A DNA stretch of 64,000 nucleotides from Trichobilharzia regenti (lineage: Eukaryota > Platyhelminthes > Trematoda > Strigeidida > Schistosomatidae). The stretch spans positions 143,235,632 through 143,299,631 of the forward strand of contig OX235270.1 of assembly GCA_944472135.2 (NCBI GenBank). The letters run 5' to 3'. Below, piece after piece: positions 11,565-24,000 of this stretch. The notes beneath the pieces were generated by a model. That model saw only the letters and a program-made list of their open reading frames with translations, had not been told where the DNA came from and searched no databases. How positions within the stretch are numbered: position 1 is the first letter of the stretch; each line of letters starts with the position of its first letter. The position numbers and the translations under genes were made by a program.

Positions 11565-11757
11565 TTTTTATATTTTTGAGTATAGCTTAAAACCACACAG
11601 TATTTTTGGTACAAGTATGGAATTTTCAGCATGTGATATCAGTAGCCCAAATTTTCGCTAGCCAACCATTGATATAAGGTGTGCTTTGGCAGGGGATCGA
11701 ACCCCGGACCATGTGCATGGCCGATGAGTGTCCTAACCACTGTTCCACCGACGCACA
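11565..11757 (-). repeat. tRNA-derived SINE, family A
   Basis: On the minus strand: tRNA-like head with A and B boxes (GGTTCGATCCC), then the family middle (GGCT-GCGAAAATTTGGGCTACTG) and a tail ending AATTCCATACTTGTACC...CTGTGTGG. The tail resembles the CR1 LINE 3' end in this window. Confidence 0.75.
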
Positions 11758-11759
11758 TC

Positions 11760-12440
11760 TTCCTTTATGGTTCGGAAAAGATCAGGCGAAATCCATAAGC
11801 AGCCTGATTTCGTCTCACTCGATTGATAGTGGTTACCAAGTGGAGAAATGAAGCAGCTTCAAGGCTATCTATCACACTGCATCAAATTTTTCAAATGGGA
11901 TTTGAAATCACCTTGTATATCTATCTTGTCGAAGCTGCGGGAATTAATTCGAGAGAATAATCTTTGTCTCTGCCAACAAAAGAAGTTTGTTCTCTGCTTG
12001 GCACAGGTAAATCTAACTAAAATTTTTCACGCTTTCTTATACTTCATTTCCTTCATATTTTTTTATGGTATTTATTTAAATTCCAAATATCCATTGTCTT
12101 AATTTTTAGTATTGCATAACTTTTAAGATTTGACCTTATTTATTTATTTACTTGCTTACATAATTATACCATCTTTATCAATCATGCCGCCACTTGTATT
12201 AACTTATTGTGCTTTTGTTATCATGGAACTTATTATTCTCATAATCATTGTCACTACTGATATATTCACAACACTTACAGTTGAAGGAAGATGCATAAAT
12301 TATAAAAAGCATAAAAATGTAATAGTAAGTGGAATATCAATTAAATAAAGTAAATTTCTATAACAAATTAAAGATCTCATAGATTTATTCCCTTTAATGA
12401 ATCTGAATAAAGCGATAACTACAGTTTTCGCAGAATAAAT
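11760..12440. other. unassigned sequence with two short open frames
   Basis: An open stretch at 11848-12102 is followed by a plausible splice donor (CAG/GTAAAT at about 12006), and 12130-12348 encodes a short hydrophobic peptide. Neither resembles a known family, and no partner exon was found, so no gene is called. Confidence 0.3.
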
Positions 12441-12839
12441 TGGTACCATCATTGCTTATTTCGTTGACTTTTCATCAGCTCAGCTGTTTACAAGCTAATT
12501 ATATCTACAGAAAACAATTTTAACATCTTTGAACAGAGTTCATTTTAAACAAAACTCAATCATAAAACACAAAATAATCGAGCAAAGAATATTCTTTTAC
12601 GTAAATTCCTCTTCGGGCTCTGCATTTATATGTATGTTTATGTACACAAAATATTCAAGATTGGTAGTCAGTAACAATATTAGTGGTTTTTAAATAATAT
12701 CGATTTATAAAGTAAGATCACAATGGAATTACAGTTCATTAAAGATGCTTAAATTATAATAGTAATAAAGATATAATAGCAAATCAAATATCAACTAAAA
12801 TTAGGAAATTTCCACAAAAATTTAGGATCATTCAAACCT

Positions 12840-14200
12840 AAATGGACAAGGTAGGGACAGTGTCTGAATCAACTTCGAACTCTTAAGGCGAAGTTACGAT
12901 TTGTTGGTATCCGGTAAATAACTCTAAAAGCCTGGTTAACATCAATCTTATGTTCTGTATCCACAAGACGAGACAGAATAGTGCTACGAATGGATTTTAT
13001 CTGGCCTTTGCTTAACCACTATGCAGGGTGATGTTCGGAAATTCGACAAGAAACACGCCTAATTGGTAGATACACATGGATGAGGCGAAATTAGGCAGTT
13101 TGTCTTTTACTCCCGAACACAGAAGAGGAGTGGTCTTAAAGATACAACGTAATTCAGCAGTAGGGAATGCTCGTTTTACCGCATTTCTAATGCGCTGTGT
13201 TAGTATCGCGCTAGTGTTGTCCCCAAGGAACTGCATCTGTAAGAATAAGACTTTTTTGGAACTGTTGGTAACTTGGGCTGCTTCGATTTTAAATTCATAT
13301 TCTTATCAATAAACTTTTCAGGATAACCATTCTCACTTAGCAACCGTTTAATATTATTCAGTTCTTCATCAAGACATTTGTCCAAGCAAATCGCTCTTGC
13401 TCTGTGAACCAGGCACTTTATCAAATTGCGTTTGTATTTTAAGGGCACAAAACTGACGCATTGATGTAGTTTTCCTGTATACACTTCTTGTTGTGTCATC
13501 CTCATTTCTGGTCATAAGGACGTCTAGAAATGAAATACTAGAGTTTTTTTCTATCTCAGTAGTAAAATTTATTGCAGGATGTACCTCGTTAAATTTATCC
13601 AGGATGTTCTTTGCTTCCTTTTTGTCTTTCATAATCAAAAAAGTATCTTTCATGTACCGAAAATAGAATTCGAGTTCATTAATAACAGCTTTCAGAGACC
13701 CATTTTCTAGTTTCGCAAGGAAAATGCCGGCTTGAATGGGTCCTAGTGGTGACCCCATTGCCACACCGTCAATTTGTCTATATAGCTCCTTATTAAATAA
13801 AAGGTGGACATTCATTGTACATTTCAAGAGAAGCTCTTTCATTAGAGATATAGGAATGCCAACATCGATGTTTCGTCTTTTGAGTTCTTCGCATACAAAA
13901 TCCACTGTTTCTATAAGTGGTACATCAGTGAATAAGGAAGATACGTCAAATGATATCATGAATTTATCGTCAACATTTAAATCTTTTATCCTTTCCACAA
14001 ATCCGAAAGTATCCTTTACACTGTGTTTCACCAACTCGGTATGAAGTGGCTGTAAGATTTCGACTAGTCATTTGGCTACATGATGGTATAGCGAATTTAA
14101 CATATCTAATACTGGTCGAAGCGGTACACCATCTTTGTGCACTTTAGGCGAACCATATAGTCTTGATGTAAAAGTTCCAGTGGGCTTAAGGGATGCGTAT
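12840..14200 (-). mobile_element. Penelope-like element, RT plus GIY-YIG lead-in, inactive
   Basis: The minus strand carries a 221-codon stretch (14034-13369) with PLE reverse-transcriptase blocks: DKFMISFDVSSLFTDVPLIE (motif A), QIDGVAMGSPLGP (motif B), and YMKDTFLI where a catalytic Y-x-D-D is expected, so the first catalytic Asp of motif C is Lys. It continues in other frames with the post-RT block (GKLHQCVSFVPLKYKRNLIK, ENGYPEKFIDKN) and DKLPNFASSMCIYQ at about 13080, then fades towards 12840. Upstream, relics reach about 14200. Damage in motif C and frameshifts make it dead. Confidence 0.8.
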
Positions 14201-14394
14201 GCATAAAGTAATAATATATACATATATGTGTAATATTAAACACTGTTCCGAACAACAGTGATCATACACAATGGAAACTTTTCAGCATTGCGCATTCAGA
14301 TGAAAGAGAGATGAAAATATTCAATCACCAGACGGGACAAAGAAAGACTGATAACCGTTTCTGTCTAAACGCACAAATCAGGTTTCAGACGCTT

Positions 14395-14815
14395 GATGTA
14401 ACTAATCAAATCCCTACAAACCAACACTTTAATAACAATGAGATGCCCACAGGCGACTAACCCTATTCAGGTAGGTAGTTACCTGGGATTTAGTGCGAAG
14501 TTGTGACCAGTAGAGTGCAGCAGGCCAGGTGTGAGGACAAATACTCGCTGAAAACATTGCCTAGCAGTCGCACTATGTCGTAAATTGGCAGAAGTTAGAA
14601 TTCATGGACTGGCCATTGGATCGGATCCCAGCGGCTTAGTGGTTTACGAGCTAGCTCGCCTTGTAACCACAAGGTCCTGGGTTCGAACCCCGGTGAGTTC
14701 ATGCTGATGGAGAGTCCCAAAGTAGGACGAAACAGCTGTCCAGTACTCCCAGGTTTTCCAATGGTTCTCTAACTAATATCAGCGCATGATGAAATCCTGT
14801 AAACTTGTGAGGAGA
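14395..14815 (+). repeat. hammerhead-type SINE (family B), near full length
   Basis: Head at 14440, tRNA-like part (B box GGTTCGAACCCC, 14680-14691) and ribozyme-like part (14700-14746: GTCC/GGAC helix II, GAAA, helix III CAG/CTG) are in the usual order. Its upstream edge (AATCAAATCCCTACAAACC) is the tail-head junction word of the family. The core reads ATGGAGA. Confidence 0.7.
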
Positions 14816-15044
14816 ATTCAGCTCTTTCACCGATTGATAATTTTGAACGATTTTGCGATGTCCACTTCATGACCCGTGTCAAGAAGATACCTGGTGATGG
14901 CACTGTTTAAATCATTTATTTTCTATAGACATAAGCTTTTTGGTAAATGTTCAGGAAATCGTAGATATGCCCTTCTATGCATATCTATGATTTGAACTCT
15001 TTGCAGGTATGTTAAAATTGTTTCTGTAGGTATGCTTAATAATG

Positions 15045-15640
15045 ACTGTAGCCCGTAAGCAGCTGATGAAAAGGCAACGAAATAAGCAATGACCGTACCA
15101 CTTTATTCTTCAAAATCTGTAGTTCTCGCTTTATTCAAATTAAGGATCATTAAAACCTTGATAGCAAGAGTAATGAGAGTGTTTGAACTAACCAACTTCT
15201 TTTCAATTCATAGGTTAGATTTCGTAATGTGGATGCCAATAGCCTCAGCAATATGTATTAGACGAACTCTTAACGTACATTTAAGATTAGTTGATATACG
15301 GTAGATGATTTTGAAAGCCTTGTTAACATCGATCTTGTGTTCTGTATTCACGAGATGAGAAAGAACAGAGCTATGAATGGATTTTGTTTGTCCATTACTT
15401 AACCACTAACCAGGATGGTGTTCAGGAATCCAGCGATGAAAACGCCTAATTGCATAGCCTATGCAACTAACTGGCTCCACAAGTACAGCCAGATTCATAG
15501 ATACACATAGTAGCAGTGAAATTAGGCAGTTTATCTTTAACTCCTGAAGACAAAATCGTCGTGGTTTTGTAGGCACAACAAAAACGTAAATCTTGGTTGC
15601 AGTCAAGCTACAAAAAATTGTTGCGTTTTTCACATGTGTA
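15045..15640 (-). mobile_element. Penelope-like element, 3' part
   Basis: The minus strand from 15640 carries the same post-linker and GIY-YIG relics as 13240-12840 (DKLPNFTATMCIY, then a Cys motif and a long similar stretch to 15110). The end (15045-15103) holds, on the plus strand, a word matching the minus strand of 12440-12500 (CAGCTGATGAAAAG-CAACGAAATAAGCAATGA), so the terminal repeat lies in inverted orientation. Confidence 0.6.
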
Positions 15641-16289
15641 TTACCTATTTTGTAAAACGTTTAACAAGTGCTAGTCTGGTAAGTCGTTAGACTTTCTACC
15701 TCAGAAATTAACTCTCAGAATATATGAAATATCACTTTCGCTCTTGTAGTTCTTGATACTAACGACAATAAAATGTGCATCCCACAAGCTGGTTACATTC
15801 AACGATAAACCTTTGAGCTTAAAACATCATATACTCTAATGATCTTTGTGAAAATGATAGATTACATCGAACATTCGTGAGCACTCATTGGTTAAGTGAT
15901 TATATCACATCAAACGTGTTAGTTTCATATCTGTCGTTAAGTTACCAATTCATCGGACATGTACGGCAACTATCAAACTGAGTGCATAAAAATATCTAGG
16001 ATTTATGAGCTCCATGCAAACAAAACATTGACTAATGATTAGCTCATTCGTGAACTCTGTGACGATATTTATTGGAACTGTCATATCTGTTTAGTCTCCT
16101 GTTTACCTGTCCCCTTATTCTTGGTCACTTTTTTTAATAATAATAAAGCCTTATTTCAGACAGTATGCGAACATATGTTGCAAACCTTTTCGGCGTATTT
16201 ATTCCCAAAATACTTTTTTCTTCATACAGGATTTACATGGATATCAATAATCTGAAGTATATCTTCATTTTAATATATGTGTAAAACTT
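15641..16289. other. unassigned AT-rich sequence
   Basis: No coding or repeat feature was recognised. Confidence 0.3.
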
Positions 16290-19270
16290 GGGCACTGTGG
16301 TAGTAAGTAATTCCATATTGGTTTGTTTATTAGATGTATCACACAGTGAGTGAAACAGTATTATTTACTGGATGACAATGTTTCGAACAAAATTTATTGT
16401 TCATAATCATATCAATTGTAATAATAATAATAACAGCTTCATTCCAAACAGTATATGTGGTACAGTTATGGAATTTTCAGCGTGCATTACAGTACATTGC
16501 ATCTAATTACCTCATAAATTTTATAAGATTTTAAAATCAAAAAGCAACACCCAAAAAAAGAAGATAAATAAAAAAAACAGCGCTGCGTTTACATTTTAAA
16601 CGATACACTACAGGATATGAAATATAAAATTAGTGTGTAATAGATGATGAGAATAACAGTGTAATAGTAACGAGGAAAGGAAAACAAAAACTAATGGGAC
16701 TATTTATTAGAGTGCTGCAGTAAGTTTATCGTGTCATACCTAACGGATTTCTCATCACATAACAGCTGTGCCAGATATGGTATTGTGGAGTTTTTGTACT
16801 TGGTAGTCCTAGCATATAGCCTCCCATAGTTGCTTCTAGTTCTACCAGATGAAATGCAAGGAAAGAGCTGAGTTTAGAGAGGATGCTCGGGGTTTGACAA
16901 TATTGTATTCGCTAGTTTCTTACATGATATAATATGTCTATCAACAGTAGTGTTAACCAGTCGGTTTAACAATATCTCACTTGCCCTACTGACGGCTTTT
17001 AGTGCCCTTCTCAGCGAAGCAAAGTCTTTCTTAAGTAGTCCAGGAAAGACTAATGGGGAGCAGTAAAGGAGGATGGGTAGAATACAAGAATTTACAAACT
17101 GAGAAAGCAAAGACTGGTTTATGCCAGACTGCCCTAACTTCCCAAAGTAGAACGTCAAGCGAAACATCTTTCTAGAAACTAGCAAGATGTGGGAGGACCA
17201 GGAAAGATCGGTGGAAAAACTCAGCCCAAGGTACTTGACGTTAAATGTATTTTCAACCTCTGTGCTCTCAATGATAGTGGGGCCATGTGAGCTAACTGGT
17301 TTTTGTAGGTCACGTTTACGTCTGAAAGTGACATTGACTACCTGACATTTAGACGGATTAAGCTTAAGACCGTTTGAAGAGGACCACTGACTAATTTCCG
17401 ACAGAAAGTTATTTAATTTGGAACAACCTGACTGAGAGTTGACAGGCATAGAAGCCGAGAGGTCATCAGCATACTTAACAAAAGTGGCTACATCAGAATG
17501 AGGCAAGTCATGTAAGAAAAAAGAAAACAGAAAAGGAGAAAGAACAGCACCTTGAGGAACATCAGCTAAAGTAAGTGAGGTAGTGTAGGACTTTCTATTG
17601 TAGATGGTGTACTGGTTCCTATCAGAAAAATAGGAATGCAGCCACTTATTCGTCCAGCTGTCAGCCTGTGGTGCAGCTAGCTTACTTAGCAAGAGAGACC
17701 TAGGTACAGAGTCAAATGCAGATGTATAATCAAGGAAGGCGCACCGAACGTGTTTAGCTCCTTAATCTAAACTAGAGACTATTCTATGGTGGAGGACAAC
17801 AGCGGGATCTAACGGACTCCTACTATGTTTATAAGCAAACTGGTTGGGGTCATTGAAAAGCTTTAAAGGGGGTTCAAGATTAAGTAAAATAAGTCTTTCC
17901 ATAACTTTCAAAAAAGGTGAGGTGATAGCAATGGGTCTAAACCTAACATAATGTCCACTTGTTGATTTAGGCACTGGAACGATCTTGATATTTTCCAAGA
18001 TTCAGGTATGATACTTTTGGAAAACGATTCGTTGAAAATGTCAGTTAATGGTGAATATAAGATGTCAGCACACTTTTTAAAGATAACATTCATAATTACA
18101 CGACTTTGAAACTTGAGTTTTATGGTATTCTTTGTTCTCTGCTATCTGTCTGATTGCCCCTGTTCTACTAGTTTGACCTATGTATTTGACGTGACAATCA
18201 TTGCAGGTAGGGTATTAGATAAACCAAATTGTTGTGTTTTAAAGGCTCCACAGGATCGATCATTTAACCGACAAAGCTTGTTTCTAATTGGGTTTGTGGT
18301 TGGTTTGAATGCCAGCCACTTTACCGTTTTACCGTTTTTAAGAATTCTGCGGATGCTTTCCGGGGTTTTTTCTTTTTATGGAATTACTACTGATGATTTG
18401 GATTCCTTAATGTTGGTGTCGTCATTAATATTATTATTACCACTATTATTATTATTAGTGTTATCATTGTTATTGTTATTATCACTATCGCTACTATCAC
18501 CATTTATTTTATTTTCACATTTCCTTACAAATTTCCTGACTAATTTATACGGGTAATTATTAAGTTTCAGGGCTTCTTTTATGTGTGTCACTTTTTGTCT
18601 TAGATTTTCCTTAGTACTACTTAATTTTAGTGCTCTATCACTTAAACAAATGTTTAAGTCTTTCGCAAACTCAATTAGAAACAGGCTTTGTCGGTTAAAT
18701 GATCGATCCTGTGGAGCCTTTAAAACACAACAATTTAGTTTATCTAATACCCTACCTGCAATGATTGTCATGTCAAATACATAGGTCAAAGTAGTAGAAC
18801 AGGGGCAATCAGACTAGCCGAGCATAAAAACCTAGCAAAATATAGATTGGTTGACCCAAATAAGATAAGAAATCTAGAGAATAGTTCAACTGTACACCTC
18901 ACTACATGCAATTACACACAACTATACATCAGGATGGATGGGATAAGATGACAGTTTTCAAATCTAATGTCACACGGTGGAGGAAGAGGTTGATAACAGA
19001 AGCTTTGTTTATTGAATCAACTGAGAGAGAATACGTATAATGGGAATGATTCAACGCCTGTTTAGGCTGACATCTGGAAAATTCTACTACCCCAACGACG
19101 ACAAATAGCAGAGAACAAAGAATACCATAAAACTCAAGTTTCAAAGTCATGTGATTACAATTGATATGATTGTGAAGAATAAATTTTGTTCAAAACATTG
19201 TTCTCCAGTAAATAATACTATTTCACTCACTGTGTGATCTAATAAAAAACCAATATGATATATCTTCATT
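16290..19270 (-). mobile_element. Penelope-like element with inverted copy of its own 3' end, interrupted by a CR1
   Basis: The minus strand from about 18780 encodes the post-RT linker (ENLRQKVTHIKEALKLNNYPYKL, an Asn-rich tract, then PESIRRILKNG and AFKPTTNPIRNKLCRLND) and the GIY-YIG region to about 18107. After the CR1 insertion (16422-18091) the terminal repeat follows to 16290. On the plus strand 18665-19270 repeats the endonuclease (NDCHVKYIGQSSRTGAIRLA, 18755-18820) and terminal repeat in the opposite direction. So the element starts with an inverted copy of its own end. The RT is missing. Confidence 0.75.
16422..18091 (-). mobile_element. CR1-like LINE, 5'-truncated, nested in a Penelope-like element
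   Basis: The minus strand encodes a CR1/Jockey-type reverse transcriptase: FLDY/AFDSVPR near 17730, LADVPQGAVLSPFLFSFFLH (17590), FVKYADDLSASMP (17485) with the catalytic YADD intact, and NPSKCQ (17365). It is broken by a nonsense codon at about 17765 and frameshifts at about 17995 and 16874. The 3' end (minus) reads CTGAAAATTCCAT-ACTGTACC...GGAATGAAGCTG and then TTATTATTATT. It sits exactly between two parts of the surrounding PLE terminal region. Confidence 0.85.
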
Positions 19271-19849
19271 TTGTTGAAGAATCGCACAGCGTCTATATAT
19301 ATATATATATAGGTCATTTGATAGAACTGGACGATTAAACCAATGATAAATCCGGATGAAATTATGCATTATGGTGGAAAGCAATTTTTGTAGCCCAGTG
19401 AGCTAAGCGGGTCGCCTAGTTCAATTCATTCCTTCAGTTTCGTCATATCTAACAGATGCTCAATAACCTGATAACCACTTCACTTTTCACGAATTAAACA
19501 TCTTTAAACTGAATCATTGTCTAGAGGCATTAAAAGCGAATTTACTAATTCATGCGCTCATTACCTTGATTTTAAATCTCAATGCAGATATCGAATTTCT
19601 CAGAATTGCAAGTATGATTTAAGCTTCAGAAAGTGCAACAGTTAAATCCATCGTTTCCTGTTAAACGAATACAAGCAGCCCAAAATCAAGGAGACATATG
19701 GCCTTGTTTTATTATCACCTTTACTTTTTGTGTCCCTACGTAAACACTTTGCATCCTTTTCTGTACTATTCTTAAACACTGGTTTTGACGCAACCACACA
19801 ATATGTTTTGATATTTCTTTGTTTGAGACAATGAATGCTTTATTTAATT
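19271..19849. other. unassigned sequence with an AT dinucleotide run
   Basis: A TA run lies at 19293-19311; nothing else is recognised. Confidence 0.35.
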
Positions 19850-20135
19850 AAATTTTAGATTTTTCCCATCGACTGATTAGATCAAGCTCTTTGGTCCAGT
19901 GAATAGACAGGAAAATCTAAAATTCAATTAAATAATTAATATGACGCATTGCTCAATTGGTCCAGTGGATAATACTTTGATGTTTGAAACTATGGACACT
20001 GAGTTCGAGCCTCGACGCTAACATCACCACCCACTGTGGAATGCAGGTACATCCAGATGACGAGTCCTAAATAGGACGAAATGCGCATCCTAGATTCTAC
20101 TGCTAGTCACCATCCACTAGTTAGATGAATGCTTT
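19850..20135 (+). repeat. Sm-alpha-like hammerhead SINE
   Basis: It has a start block (TTTAGATTTTTCCCATCGA), a tRNA-like part (TGGTCCAGTGGATAATAC A box; GAGTTCGAGCC B box, about 20000) and a hammerhead at 20046-20100: helix I CATCCAG/CTAGATT, core ATGACGA, helix II GTCC/GGAC, GAAA, self-complementary ATGCGCAT as helix III, then C at the cleavage position. The layout corresponds closely to my recollection of the schistosome Sm-alpha ribozyme. The invariant first core C is A, so cleavage is probably lost. Confidence 0.75.
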
Positions 20136-20440
20136 AACCACTAGGCTTTCGTTAGCTTTCAAAACAGTCTACTCAACACTGACTTTACATTGGAAAACCT
20201 GTTACCTGCTTGAAACGAATACGAATATATTGTACGGAGGATTTGAACGGTTAAGTCCCCAAAGTGGACACTCATTTCTTTGATTTGGTTTCGTGTATAT
20301 AATGTTATATCTTGTTCACGTTTATGACATGCCATCTGACTGTCAAGCTTGAGATCAGTCATCATGCAGGTCACCTTAGAATGGCATTAAAAGTGTCTCA
20401 CCGTTCGCATTTCAGAAGTCTTTTCGTACTGACAAAATAA

Positions 20441-20446
20441 TTTATT
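20441..20446 (-). terminator. candidate polyadenylation signal of the EF-hand gene
   Basis: AATAAA on the minus strand lies about 385 bases after the stop codon. It is the first perfect signal I noticed downstream, in AT-rich DNA where chance matches are common. Confidence 0.35.
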
Positions 20447-20829
20447 CATAGGCATTAATCTGGATTCTTTTTTTAAGTTAAACTGTACTTTGTTACAACG
20501 CAGACAATACTTCATGATAACAGGTTTTAAAACATAAGATTCATTTTTTTTGAAAATAATATACAAACGGAGGGAATTTCGAGTTAATTTTGTTATCTAT
20601 AGAAACCAAAGATATGATACGATTAGGGTGTGGAGAAGAAGTAACATTTTACTGCAAGAGAAACATATAACACCTCTAAAGTTTACATTCAGAGTAGTTG
20701 TATGTATTCTCACTGGACAGCAAAAACAACAACAAAATCTCAGTAAATTTATGTATATTAATAGCTTTTGCTCATATCATACACTTTTTTGCTTGTGCAC
20801 AATGATTACGTCACAGTGTAGATGGACAG

Positions 20830-21040
20830 CTATAAATCTTTTCCGGCTTGTTCTGCAGCAAATGTTAAAAATTCTCTCAAGTTAATTCGACCATCTCGAT
20901 CAGTATCATACTTCCGCATATAACTTGTAACTGATTCTCTTACTTCGCCTGAATCAGTATTACCGAACAGTGAACAGATTTCATGGAAGTCTAATGATCC
21001 AGATCTATCTTTATCCAGTTTTCGAAAAAGACGCTTCCAG
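20830..21040 (-). CDS. EF-hand gene, exon 3 with stop
   Basis: It encodes residues 77-146 with the third and fourth calcium loops and ends at TAG (20832-20830). The acceptor is TTTTGTTTTAG/CTGG. Confidence 0.92.
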
Positions 21041-24000
21041 CTAAAACAAAAATATAAATATTAGTGATAATTTTTTATTTGTGTGGAAAAAAAGGCATTT
21101 TCAAAAATATAACGTTTATGTTGTTGAGCATTGCTCAAAATTCTATAAAATAATATTAACTAAGATTATTTGAAAATATCATGATGGAAAGAATAATATG
21201 CAGAAGACATCGGGTATATGTTTAGACAAAGTTTACATGGTTACAGTTATTATTGAATTCACTGTAGTAACCAAGAGAGATTAGAGTTGACTACATGACC
21301 ACTCCAGTGTGTATTTATAATTTCATTTGCTCCTGTAGAGCTAAGCAAATAGACCGTTCTATGCGTGTCGCTTCGAAACGTGTTACTGAAGACTATTAAG
21401 ACTGGTTGCAAAGAGGCGACACTGGTTCAGTCATAAGCGCTATGACTGAACATCTCGTCAGCTGACTCATCATTCAAAGTCACTCACAAAGTAAGCAGAA
21501 ATCTACTAAAGGCTGTGTGTTTTCGACTTCTTTGTACTGCAGAAGCCCTCACCATATGCATTGAAAAGCTGGAGTTGCGTATTGAGAAGAAACTGGACCA
21601 ACCTCTACATTTACTATGGATCTACTTTGGTTGAACTCTTTAACTTCGATTTACTGTTTTTTTCATTCCCTTCAGTGCTTTTTATCTTTACTTGGAAGAA
21701 CTATTATTTCAGTTTGTTTCCATAATTATCCCGTTCATACTTGTTTTTACTAAAATACTATTTTACATATAGCTCAACTGTTTTCTAATCCTATATAATA
21801 TTTAATTGAAGTTTTTTAGATTTTTCCATCGATTGATCGAAATGAAGTGCTCGGTCTCAGGTTAACATGTTGGCTTCTTGTGCAGATGCTTCGACTATGT
21901 CCGGGCATGTCATTATAGGCTCAGGTGATCTTAACCTAAATTGCATAACAATGTCATGTCCGGTAGTAAAGCATTACCGAATATTAGCCTTGGAATTCTA
22001 TTGTTTTTGCAACTGATAAAGACTTTTGGATATTTGAATTGACTGACTTATTTTGAATTCCTATGTTATCAATTATCGTTATGTCACTAGCAATACTCAT
22101 TACTTCTGAAAATATGCTGGTCATGTTGATGGAAACAGCAGTAGTACACTCACTATGGTGTATATTCCCCGCAAAAGTATACTTGTGCAGAAAAACACTT
22201 GTATTGTGCTATTTCCACTATTTCAAGTAAATTAGATCGGTTGGTGAGATTAAATGATAAGTATTAAATGTAGAATATCCTTACAAAACGTCTATTCATA
22301 GCACATTTAAATATAATTAAACCGCAAGACAGTTTGATCGAAGACAGTAAACTTTTATGACTGAAACAGGATGATATATCAGTACTAGGAAGAAGAAGAA
22401 GTATTCGACAATAACTGGCGTCCAAAAGTCAACGCTAACTGAATTTTATCAGTCATTTAGGTACTGTATTCCCCTAAGGTTGTTAACAGTAGCAGAAAGT
22501 TGTATTTGTAAGAAATTCTAACACACGCGGAACTGATGAAGGTGTCAAAGCCAGGCAGGTTCGAAAAATGAAGACAAACCTTCATCAACCTGAAGGCAGT
22601 TTGGAAATTTTCTGCACTCCTTACCATAAGCAAAGAGAGCCGGATTTTCAACACCAGTTCTTCTGCATGGGTCAGAAACTCGGCCAGCCCCTCACAGCCT
22701 TCCCCTTTGCTTGCTCCGTACTGGAAATCAAGTGGCCAGCGAAAATTGATTGGCAACAAACGAAACCATGGGAACAAGCCATTCAAGAACCTGTTGCTGA
22801 GAAAATATCGTGAAGAAAATGGAGGTGGACTAAGCATACTCTGAGGAGACCGTCGGATGACATCGCACTCCAGATCATCGCTTGGGTGAATGGAACCCGA
22901 ACAAGGAAAAATGAGTGATTGTGTGAGGCTTACATGAAGGAGGTCGTGCTAGAGGAAGATCAGATATTATGCACAATCGTAGGACCAGCTAAGAAGTACA
23001 ACGAAGAATGGGATAAAGTGAAGACGCATTCATGTTTCACTCAGAAACCAGAAAAACGATAAAAATAATAAGATAACATAGAATAAGGTAAAAGTTGCAC
23101 CAAACCTCCAACAACTAACTGCGTTTTCTCCCAGTTAAATCTGTCCTCATTTACCCATTTGCACCAAATGTTGTCTTTTATGTATAAAGTTGACAGTGTG
23201 CTCATCTGTGTTTTGATGCAATTCTTTTACAATCAAAAATAGTTATTCCCCCTCCATGGACGACCTGATGCAGCCAAGGGTGGATAGAATTCTGTCCCCC
23301 TCTCAGAATGCTGTCATGTGGACATGGATTCATACCATCTGCTGGGTAAGTCCTATTCACCACCTTCAAGCACTGGAGATGTTCTTCACAGCTTCTGATC
23401 CTTACAATTGGACTGGTGAACATGGGGAGCTGGAAAACCCTGACTCGAAACCTATGATGTACATGGGCTCCAGAACCTGAAGGGATCAAATGACACATAA
23501 ACCTGTCTCAGTCACCGGAAACCTTGATAAAATAGCTGCTGACACCGATCGACTGTCAGGTGGATTAGATTTCAAGTCAAAGGTTCGGCCCCTTCAGGCA
23601 ACCACCTGCATCAGTCTAAGTGTTCGGGCAATATCCCAAGCCTCGAACAGATTTTGAGACTTTGTGTGATGCATCTCTTGGTGCCTATAATGCACTAAAT
23701 TTGTTTTGGTAAAATAAACATAATAGAATAGTTATTTGTTAAAACTTTAGACTGTGGTATGTCACTACGTATGTTTTGCGACCGATAGCTGCTACCTTGA
23801 CGTGATGGTCGGGCTTAAACATCGCGATAAGCCAACAAGCTACACTGACTGAAAACAATGTTCCTGCAGGTCCTACCATGCCAAGAAGGTTGTTAGGATA
23901 GCGATTTGACTAAAAGCAGATACCGGCATTGTGTAAGAATCTTTCTTTTACTATGCTGGGAGTCTGTAGGCGAAGTCGTACCGCTGGGGAACAGGGGTGT

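Noticed and set aside
11848..12102. Open frame ending near a splice-donor-like CAG/GTAAAT, possibly an exon
   Set aside because: No acceptor and no neighbouring exon could be linked, and the peptide has no recognised domain.
12130..12348. Hydrophobic 72-codon open frame that might be a small membrane protein
   Set aside because: The sequence is extremely AT-rich, which yields hydrophobic codons by chance, and no splice partner, repeat copy or family feature was seen.
18113..18556. 147-codon plus-strand frame as a membrane protein gene
   Set aside because: It is the antisense of the PLE linker and nuclease region; the Asn-rich tract read backwards gives a Leu/Ile/Val-rich artefact.
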